A stretch of 22,283 nt of DNA, taken from the IMG/VR virus record IMGVR_UViG_3300050821_001608, positions 1 through 22,283 of that record, one strand, 5' to 3'. How positions within the stretch are numbered: the stretch's first letter is position 1; each line of letters begins with the position of its first letter. Origin of the DNA: a virus. The position numbers and the translations under genes were made by a program. The notes under the pieces were generated by a model. That model ran no database searches, was not told the origin of the DNA, and was given only the letters and a program-made list of their open reading frames with translations. Positions 15,522 to 21,465 of the stretch are shown in pieces.

Positions 15522-16873
15522 CAGCTAACCCCTCCCGGCTCGGGCTTCGGCGCGGCGGCAGTCGGCGCGTTACTCGCCTCGGACGGCGCGGCTGCGGTCG
15601 GCGGTTGATCGGTCGGCAGAGCGGTGTTGAGCGGCACGCGGTATTCGTCGCCGTGGCCGTCGTCGATCGGATCGAGGTTCTCGCGGGCGCGCACTTCATT
15701 GCGCGACATCCAGCCGTTGAGCGTGCCGATCTGATACGCCTGATAGCGCGTTAGGAGATCGCCGCGCGTCATGTCGTCGAAGTCGAATTTGCATTCGAGC
15801 GTCAGGCGTTCGTCGTCGAACAGGAGATGGTGGTCGAACAGTTGCTCGATCGAGCGCGCAACCGGCTTTAGCGCGCTATCGACGTATTGCTGATTTTGCT
15901 GCTCGATGTTGTTCAGCGTCGCCTTGTCAAGCTCGCCGAGCCGATGCGGCGGCACGCCATAGAGCCGGCAGATATCGACCACCTGAAAGCGGCGCGTTTC
16001 TAAGAACTGCGCTTCCTCGTTGGTGATCGCGATCTTTTCGTATTTCATGCCTTCCTCGAGGACCGCCGCCTTGTGCGCGTTCTGGACACCCGCGTGCGTC
16101 TCGCGCCAGGAATTCGCGATCCGATCCCCCGCTTCCTTGGACAGCTTGCCGGGGTGGCTGATAACGCCACCGATCTGCCCGCCCTGGCGGAACAGGATGC
16201 CGCCATGCTGCTGCGTCGCGAGCGCGAGACCGATCACGTCCTGCGCGACGGCGATCGGCGAGACGCCGACATAGCCATCCATCGAGATATTCTTGATGTG
16301 GATCATGTCGTCGGGCGGCACGAGCAGGCCGAAGCCGAGCCGGCGGGAGTTGATCCGATACCAAAGCTCGCCGTCGTCGGTCAGCATGATCGAGCAGCGA
16401 TCCGGCGCGATCGGGACAAGCTCGATCGGGTTCGCATCCTTGTCGCGCTCGACGACGATAAATGCGTTGCCGCGCAGGCAGAGCGACGTGACCGCGTAGC
16501 CGATAAATTCGAACCATGTCTGCCAGCGGTTCGGACGCCTGAACAGCTTGTTGAGCGGATGGCGCGTGTCGCGCCGGTAGCCGCCCCCGCCGAGACGACG
16601 GCGGACGAACGGCGTCAGCATGGCGATATCCTGCGAGACCGCGCGAATGCATGAATAGACCGCAGCGGATTGCAGGGCGGTGAACGGGGTAACGGGAACG
16701 CCGGTATTCGACGCATAGCCGCCGAGCGCGGCGTAAAGCATCGGCTGCGGCCACCCCAACCCGCCAAGGGTCGAAGTAACCGCAGCGTCAGCCTTCGTCT
16801 CGGTCGCGGACGGCGCGGCGGACTGTTGAGACGATCCCAACAGCCATTGCCCGAGCCGCTCGCGGAAGGTCAT
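15521..16873 (-). CDS. portal protein (HK97 gp3-like)
   Basis: A protein of 450 residues that forms the DNA gate at one capsid vertex. Family signature: FTALQSAAVYSCIRAVSQDI (64-83), HPLNKLFRRPNRWQTWFEFI (105-124), TSLCLRGNAFIVVERD (129-144), the segment GFGLLVPPDDMIHIKNISMD, GYVGVSPIAVAQDVIGLALA, then CRLYGVPPHRLGELDKATLN and the C-terminal crown with Ala/Pro-rich low complexity. The ATG lies 2 bases after the stop of the proline-rich gene, with no clear ribosome site of its own, so translation is probably coupled. It is directly upstream of the protease and capsid genes as in HK97. Confidence 0.95.
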   Translation of the reverse strand: MTFRERLGQWLLGSSQQSAAPSATETKADAAVTSTLGGLGWPQPMLYAALGGYASNTGVPVTPFTALQSAAVYSCIRAVSQDIAMLTPFVRRRLGGGGYRRDTRHPLNKLFRRPNRWQTWFEFIGYAVTSLCLRGNAFIVVERDKDANPIELVPIAPDRCSIMLTDDGELWYRINSRRLGFGLLVPPDDMIHIKNISMDGYVGVSPIAVAQDVIGLALATQQHGGILFRQGGQIGGVISHPGKLSKEAGDRIANSWRETHAGVQNAHKAAVLEEGMKYEKIAITNEEAQFLETRRFQVVDICRLYGVPPHRLGELDKATLNNIEQQNQQYVDSALKPVARSIEQLFDHHLLFDDERLTLECKFDFDDMTRGDLLTRYQAYQIGTLNGWMSRNEVRARENLDPIDDGHGDEYRVPLNTALPTDQPPTAAAPSEASNAPTAAAPKPEPGGVS

Positions 16874-16875
16874 CG

Positions 16876-17457
16876 TCAGGCCGGCTTCGGCGCCGGGGTC
16901 GGCGCGATCGGCTGCGTCGGACGGGCCGGCGCAGGCGGTAGCCCCTGATCCGGATGTGCCGGCGCAGGCGGTAGCCCGTGATCCGGATGGCCCGTCGTCG
17001 GCGGCAGCGGATAACCGACCGACAGGCTAGGATCGACGACGGTATAGCCTACCACCTGTAGACCGCCCGCCGCCGAGACCGCGACGATCGCGACAAGGAA
17101 CTTCTGCGACGGCAGACCATGATCCGGACGCGGTGGTGCGCCGGGCAATCCCTGGTCAGGGCGCGGTGGTGCGCCGGGCAATCCCTGGTCAGGGCGTGGT
17201 GGCGAGCCGGGCGGGACAATCGGTCCACCGCTTACGACCGGAGGCCAGATCGAGCCGGGTGGCATCGGATAGTCAGGCGGCAGTGGCGTCGGCGGCCAGA
17301 TACCGACCGGAGGCGGCCATATCCCAGGCGGCGGCGGCGGAAGCTCGATCGGGTGCGTCGGCACGCCTGGGGCGCCGGCGATGGGCGGAAGCGAATTGTC
17401 CGGACCAGCGGGGACCACGAGTATGCTACCGGCGGGAACGGGAAAAGTTGCTGCCAT
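16876..17457 (-). CDS. proline-rich repeat protein of unknown function
   Basis: A protein of 193 residues, with GGAG 8 bases before the ATG. It holds six copies of a PD(Q/H/N)(G/S)LP motif (at 19, 89, 100, 111, 158 and 169) and three (G/S)IWPP motifs (45, 52, 69). Between them is one short hydrophobic beta-like segment, KFLVAIVAVSAAGGLQVVGY (119-138) followed by TVVDPSLSVGYP, that looks like the only folded part. No signal peptide or clear membrane helix. It sits between the large terminase and portal genes, where other phages of this kind carry similarly Pro-rich hypothetical proteins (recollection, not searched). I cannot give a function; a flexible structural or interaction protein fits the composition. 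Confidence 0.75.
   Translation of the reverse strand: MAATFPVPAGSILVVPAGPDNSLPPIAGAPGVPTHPIELPPPPPGIWPPPVGIWPPTPLPPDYPMPPGSIWPPVVSGGPIVPPGSPPRPDQGLPGAPPRPDQGLPGAPPRPDHGLPSQKFLVAIVAVSAAGGLQVVGYTVVDPSLSVGYPLPPTTGHPDHGLPPAPAHPDQGLPPAPARPTQPIAPTPAPKPA
17131..17196 (-). repeat. perfect 33-base tandem duplication in the proline-rich gene
   Basis: Positions 17131-17163 and 17164-17196 are identical base for base, coding two copies of an 11-residue unit (GAPPRPDQGLP register). Partly decayed copies flank both sides, including one with PDHGLP. Perfect identity against decayed neighbours suggests a recent duplication. Confidence 0.92.
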
Positions 17458-17482
17458 TACGGGAACTCCATTGGGGTTGAGG

Positions 17483-17496
17483 GTTTCACTTGAAAC
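17483..17496. other. short palindrome GTTTCA-CT-TGAAAC between large terminase and proline-rich genes
   Basis: A 6-base inverted repeat with a 2-base centre in the 53-base gap (17458-17510) between the large terminase stop and the proline-rich gene start. It could be a protein-binding site, but a single short palindrome can occur by chance and there is no nearby promoter pattern. Confidence 0.3.
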
Positions 17497-17510
17497 GATC
17501 GCGCGCGGCT

Positions 17511-19196
17511 CTAGCCGCCGAGCACGAGTAGCCCCCTGCTTTCGTAAACAGAGGTCGCATCGACGTGCGACATGCTGCGAGCGATCGCCATGATCGTTGC
17601 AACCGCCGCGTCGATCTTGTTCTCGGGTCGCGCCTTGCGCGGATAGACATTGCCGCGCGCGTCATAGTGGCCGACGACATTCGACATGCACCACGCGAGC
17701 GCGCCGTTGCCATCGTGGCGAAGCCGACCGGCGCGGATCGCGGCGTCGAGTTCTTTCGTCGGCTCGCTAAAATTCTGCGTATTGGCGCGGAACTCGACCA
17801 CCGGAACGCCTTCGGCGGCGAGCCGCTGCGCAAGCTGCGTCGATCCCCACGGATCATAGGCGAGCGATTGAACGTCGAAGCGCCGGCAATCCTCGATCAG
17901 ATCGATCTCGATCGCGCCGAAGTCGGTCTCGTTGCCCGGTGTGATCTGAAGCACGCCGTCGCGCGCCCAGGCCGGATAGGACGGATTGCGCGCTTCGGCG
18001 ACCGCCGACTCGTTGAGATAGCACCGGCAGAACACCGTGTAGTGGCCGGCGTCCGGAAACACGAGCGAGACCGCCGCGAGATCGGTCCTGCTCGCAAGGT
18101 CGAGCGCGATATGGCACGGCCTGCCGGCGAAGTCCTCGATCCGAAGCGTCGGATCGGCGCACGCCTGCCAGGAGCGAACCGAGAACAGCGCCTCATCCGC
18201 GCCGACCCATTGGTTCAGGTGCCGGGTCTTGAATACCGACTCCCGCGCCGCATTGTTGCGCGCCTGCTGGGCGATCGAGCGGATCGCGTCAGGCTGGACG
18301 GTCTGGCCCCAGCCGGGGTTGACCTTGCGCCACGTTACTTCGTCCCAGGTGTCGTCGCTCGCGTCGGCGGTATAGATCAACGCGAATAGCCGCTCATCCT
18401 CTTGCACGCCGTCGAGCACGCGCAGCGAGTAATCCCATAGCTGCTTGCCGATCCCCGCCGTGTTGTCGGTCGCCGTCGTAATGCAGATCAGCAATGGCTG
18501 GACGCGCTTACCCATCGCGGTCAACAGGACGTCGTAAACCTGTGCCGTCTTATGGCTGGCGATCTCATCGCAGACCGCGACCGCGACGTTCAAGCCGTCG
18601 AGGGCCTTCGCGTCGGAGGAGATCGGCGCGAAGCGGCTCGCGGTGCGCTCCTGAAAAATCGCGTTGACCATGACGTTCACCGACAACGGCGGACGCTGGA
18701 GACGCGGCGTCCGCCGCACCATGTTCTGCGCCATGTCGAACAGGATGCGCGCCTGATCGCGGGTAACCGCCGCCGCGTAGCCTTCGGCGCCGCCTTCGCG
18801 CTCCATGAACGTGCAGTAGAGCGCAGCCGGCGCGACAATCGTCGTCTTACCGTTGCCGCGCGGGACAGCGACGTACGCCTGCCGGAAGCGTCGCAAGCGG
18901 GTGCCCGGCTCGACGAAGCCGAAGATGTTCGCATAGACGAACCGCTGCCAGTCCATCAACCGGATCGGCTTGTCAGCTTCCGGCCCCTTGATATTCGGTA
19001 GCTGCGAGGCGAACAGCATCGCGCGATTGGCGAGCGCCGGATCGAACTGCCAAGCCGAGTTGCCCGCCTTCGCGTCCGCAAGCTCGCGATTGAACCGCGC
19101 CGCCGCCTTGCGCGCGGTCTCGCAAGCGGTCGCGTCATCGGCGAGCCGGCGAGCGAATTCGATCGCGGAAGTGACGTGGTCGCGGCTAGGCGACAT
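17511..19196 (-). CDS. terminase large subunit (HK97-type)
   Basis: A protein of 561 residues, the packaging motor ATPase and nuclease. The N-terminal ATPase has DWQRFVYANIFGF (82-94), Walker A AVPRGNGKTTIVA (110-122), and Walker B with the catalytic acid VAVAVCDEIASH (204-215, D210 E211). A coupling motif candidate is CITTATDN (238-245). The nuclease half shows the expected acidic residues: D366 in HIALDLASRTDLA, D448 in LAYDPWG, and D529 in KIDAAVATIMAIAR. The ATG overlaps the small terminase stop by 11 bases. The motifs indicate the Terminase_1 class, used by HK97 and relatives for cohesive-end or related packaging; the end type cannot be read from sequence alone. Confidence 0.95.
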   Translation of the reverse strand: MSPSRDHVTSAIEFARRLADDATACETARKAAARFNRELADAKAGNSAWQFDPALANRAMLFASQLPNIKGPEADKPIRLMDWQRFVYANIFGFVEPGTRLRRFRQAYVAVPRGNGKTTIVAPAALYCTFMEREGGAEGYAAAVTRDQARILFDMAQNMVRRTPRLQRPPLSVNVMVNAIFQERTASRFAPISSDAKALDGLNVAVAVCDEIASHKTAQVYDVLLTAMGKRVQPLLICITTATDNTAGIGKQLWDYSLRVLDGVQEDERLFALIYTADASDDTWDEVTWRKVNPGWGQTVQPDAIRSIAQQARNNAARESVFKTRHLNQWVGADEALFSVRSWQACADPTLRIEDFAGRPCHIALDLASRTDLAAVSLVFPDAGHYTVFCRCYLNESAVAEARNPSYPAWARDGVLQITPGNETDFGAIEIDLIEDCRRFDVQSLAYDPWGSTQLAQRLAAEGVPVVEFRANTQNFSEPTKELDAAIRAGRLRHDGNGALAWCMSNVVGHYDARGNVYPRKARPENKIDAAVATIMAIARSMSHVDATSVYESRGLLVLGG

Positions 19197-19716
19197 CCCG
19201 CGTCAACTCATCCCAGGCATCGACCTCGCCCTCGATCAATCGCGGCCCGCCTTGCGGGATCAACTGGATGCGCGGTCGCGAGGCCGGCGAGAAGCCGAGT
19301 TCACTGCCGCAGCGGAGCATGATGAGCGCGGCATGGTTCATGATCCGGAGATACGGCGAAGCGGTCGGCGAACCATCCTTCGACTTGGTCAACAGCGGCA
19401 TCTGATTGCCGAGATCGAGCCGCGCTTGCGTCATCATCGCCGTGCGGTGGCGGTCCTCCGCTTCGACCCAGGTCACCAGCACCGAGCGGTCGAGGGCCTT
19501 GAGCAGACCGCGCGGCGCGTAGCGCATGACATAGGTCCAGCCCTCTTTCTGGCTCGGCGTGAGGAAGTCGGGCGGCACGACGTCGAGATCGGTCTCGGGC
19601 TGCGGTTCGAACGGTCGCGCGTTGCGATCGGCGCGGTCGGTGCCGTGGAGCTTGTGCAACGCGGTCGGCTTGCGCGGACGTCCGCCCTTGTTGCGACCGT
19701 GCCGGGGCTTTTTCAT
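19186..19716 (-). CDS. terminase small subunit, P27 family
   Basis: A protein of 176 residues. The basic N-terminus NKGGRPRKPTALHKLHGTDR (9-28) and C-terminal GSELGFSPASRPRIQL (137-152) are hallmarks of the P27-type small terminase, with LTPSQKEGWTYVMRYAPRGL and LDRSVLVTWVEAEDRHRTA between them. It recognises the packaging site and directs the large subunit. The ATG overlaps the stop of the CmoA-like methyltransferase gene (ATGA), so it is probably co-translated with it. The C-terminal acidic region (EGEVDAWDELTRDVA) would contact the large subunit (inference). Confidence 0.92.
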   Translation of the reverse strand: MKKPRHGRNKGGRPRKPTALHKLHGTDRADRNARPFEPQPETDLDVVPPDFLTPSQKEGWTYVMRYAPRGLLKALDRSVLVTWVEAEDRHRTAMMTQARLDLGNQMPLLTKSKDGSPTASPYLRIMNHAALIMLRCGSELGFSPASRPRIQLIPQGGPRLIEGEVDAWDELTRDVA

Positions 19717-20384
19717 GTCTCGACCAGCCAGCCGGCGAATTCGCCGAAGCGGAAAAACTCGACCGCGCGTCCCGGCAGGAGCGTGCGCGCGATCGGACGC
19801 TGCACGCCGCTGAGTGACAATTCCTTGGCGACGATCTCGCCGGGTTCGACGCCAGCGGCGAGCTTACCGGCGAGCGCAAGGCGCCAGAGCACCGTGCCGG
19901 GATAGCCGCGCTCGGCTTCGCACTTGTCGAACACGATCAGCGCGCCGCCAGGACGTGCAGCAGACACCAGGTGCTCGACCAGCGGGCCGCGCTCGACCGG
20001 CGCGACGAACATCAACGTCAGGAACGCAACCGCGACATCGAACGGCTGGAACGCGACGCACTCGGCGCGCTCGATCAGCAATTCGCTGTCAGGCGGGCCG
20101 GTATAGATCGCCGCCATCTCGGGCGACGGCTCGACCGCGATCAAGTGCGCGCCGCGCGCTGCCAAGGTCGGTGCGAGCGCACGACCGATGTTCCCGGTTG
20201 CTGCGCCGAGATCGTAAACGAGACCGCCTTGCGGGATGTAATGCCGCGCAACGTGCGCGACGGCGCCGGTCGCGATCTCATACCAGGGGAGCTGCTCGCG
20301 GACATGCCGCTCGAAGCCGTTCGCCACGGCTTGGTCCTGAAACGTCCAGTTGCGCGGGATGTCGAAGGCGTCGGCGGCATCCAT
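19713..20384 (-). CDS. class I SAM-dependent methyltransferase, CmoA-like
   Basis: A protein of 223 residues from the start MDAADAFDIPRNWTFQD at 20384; an in-frame ATG at 20453 would add 23 residues of doubtful relevance. The SAM-binding motif I is VYDLGAATGNIGRAL (56-70), followed by the acidic residue in LIAVEPSPEM (E85). The N-terminal FERHVREQLPWYEIATGAVA (24-43) and the C-terminal RAVEFFRFGEFAGWLVE resemble CmoA, the enzyme that makes carboxy-SAM for tRNA U34 modification (similarity from memory). The substrate cannot be assigned: it may act on tRNA, on carboxy-SAM, or on a small molecule. It overlaps the small terminase gene and probably leads the late operon. No clear ribosome site precedes 20384, which leaves the start uncertain. 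Confidence 0.78.
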   Translation of the reverse strand: MDAADAFDIPRNWTFQDQAVANGFERHVREQLPWYEIATGAVAHVARHYIPQGGLVYDLGAATGNIGRALAPTLAARGAHLIAVEPSPEMAAIYTGPPDSELLIERAECVAFQPFDVAVAFLTLMFVAPVERGPLVEHLVSAARPGGALIVFDKCEAERGYPGTVLWRLALAGKLAAGVEPGEIVAKELSLSGVQRPIARTLLPGRAVEFFRFGEFAGWLVET

Positions 20385-20506
20385 TAGGTGAATTCTGCAG
20401 CCCTTGGCTGCGAATGCCCTGGATAATCCGCCGACGCCAGTCGATAGGACCATTGCCGGCCCGGCAAGGCCGGCTTCGTCAACCTCAACCTCGAAGGAAT
20501 TCGATC
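20385..20506. promoter_or_regulatory. divergent intergenic region with hairpin
   Basis: This 122-base stretch separates the minus-strand late operon from the plus-strand island and must hold control signals for at least one of them. A 7-base inverted repeat, GCCGGCC at 20455-20461 and GGCCGGC at 20468-20474 with a 6-base loop, is its clearest structure; no T run follows on either strand close enough for a strong terminator. A direct repeat of GAGGTT lies on the minus strand at about 20482-20493. GATAAT at 20422-20427 (plus) resembles a -10 box but has no -35 partner at normal spacing. I could not place a promoter with confidence. Confidence 0.4.
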
Positions 20507-21358
20507 ATGCCTGCATCTAACAAGAAAGTCACCAAGCCGTCTGCGAAGGTCGCGGCGGTTCGCAAGGCGATGGACAAGAACATCGCGAAAAACGTCGCCA
20601 AGCGCGCCGCCAAGGTCCGCGCGGCGAATGCCGCCGCCGATGGGCGGGAGGCGAATGCCGCCAAGGCGCCGAAGGTTACCGCCGAGATGAAAGCCGCTCT
20701 GACGCCGAAGGGCTTCGGCTCGCTGATCGTCGGCGGCAACGCCAATCCGGCGAAGCCGACCAAGCCGGCGAAGGCCGGCAAGGCGACCGCCGCGCTGACG
20801 CCGATCGAGCGGCAAGCGATCGAAGGCATTCTCGCGAGCGACTACATGGATGGCATGACCGGCAACGATGCGGTCGGTCATCGGGTCTGGACGTGGAGCG
20901 CGAATCCGTTCGCGTCGAAGCCGACCTTTAGCGGCGCCGCAAGCTCGCTGGTCAAAAAGGGCTTTGCCGCGATCGACGGCGCCGGCAAGGATGCCTGCAT
21001 CCAGATTACGCGCGCCGGCATGGATGCGTTCGAAGCGACCGCCGCCGCCAAGCCGGTTGCGAAGGTCGCCAAGGCCGGCAAGGCGTCCGCCGCTACTACC
21101 AAGCCGGCGAAAGCCGCGAAGCCTGCCAAGGCCAGCGCCAAGCCGGCGACGGACGGCGTCAAGGCGCCGACCGGCGCGAAGGCGACGATTATCGCCATGA
21201 TCGAGCGGAAGGACGGCGCGAGCGCCGCCGAAGTCTGCAAGAAGCTCGGTTGGGTCAAGGCCGGCGCGACGATCGGACGCGCGATCAAGCTCGCGCCGTT
21301 CAAGGTCCGCAAGGAGCGCGATGCCGACGGCGCTCTCCGCTACTACCGGGAGGGCTGA
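20507..21358 (+). CDS. histone H1-like basic protein with two probable winged-helix segments (DUF3489-like C-terminus)
   Basis: A protein of 283 residues on the strand opposite to the phage operon, with AAGGA 8 bases before the ATG at 20507; a long open frame further upstream is Arg-rich shadow sequence. Residues 1-60 and two linkers (80-96, 181-222) are Lys/Ala/Pro-rich with PAKAGKA and PAKAAKPAKA units, like histone H1 tails and some bacterial nucleoid proteins. Residues 97-178 (LTPIERQAIEGILASDYMDG ... SSLVKKGFAAIDGAGKDACI ... ITRAGMDAFEA) look like a winged helix. Residues 223-281 (GAKATIIAMIERKDGASAAE, VCKKLGWVKAGATIGRAIK, RDADGALRYYR) resemble DUF3489. DNA binding or compaction is the likely role; target unknown. 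Confidence 0.75.
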   Translation: MPASNKKVTKPSAKVAAVRKAMDKNIAKNVAKRAAKVRAANAAADGREANAAKAPKVTAEMKAALTPKGFGSLIVGGNANPAKPTKPAKAGKATAALTPIERQAIEGILASDYMDGMTGNDAVGHRVWTWSANPFASKPTFSGAASSLVKKGFAAIDGAGKDACIQITRAGMDAFEATAAAKPVAKVAKAGKASAATTKPAKAAKPAKASAKPATDGVKAPTGAKATIIAMIERKDGASAAEVCKKLGWVKAGATIGRAIKLAPFKVRKERDADGALRYYREG

Positions 21359-21361
21359 CCG

Positions 21362-21460
21362 ATGCTGAAAGCTCTTGTCGTCATTCTCCTGACGCCGCTC
21401 GTGCTTTGTCTCGGCGTCTACGGCTGCACCATGGCGCATGTCGCGGTGCTGACGCATTAG
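21362..21460 (+). CDS. 32-residue membrane peptide
   Basis: Starts 3 bases after the stop of the H1-like gene, with GGGAGGG about 8 bases before the ATG, so it looks like a translated second gene of the island. The sequence MLKALVVILLTPLVLCLGVY forms one hydrophobic helix after a single Lys, followed by GCTMAHVAVLTH. The cysteine after VYG is near a lipobox place but the pattern is not a proper lipobox. Function unknown; a small membrane or entry-exclusion-type peptide is possible. It ends 5 bases before the convergent stop of the cytosine methyltransferase gene. Confidence 0.55.
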   Translation: MLKALVVILLTPLVLCLGVYGCTMAHVAVLTH

Positions 21461-21465
21461 GCCGG

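Noticed and set aside
20422-20427. GATAAT as a -10 promoter box for the plus-strand island
   Set aside because: No -35-like hexamer lies 16-18 bases upstream, and one near-match in a GC-rich stretch is weak evidence.
19814-20506. Upstream in-frame extension of the H1-like gene
   Set aside because: Arg-rich shadow of the CmoA-like methyltransferase gene. The ATG at 20507 has a ribosome site and begins sequence of a different composition.
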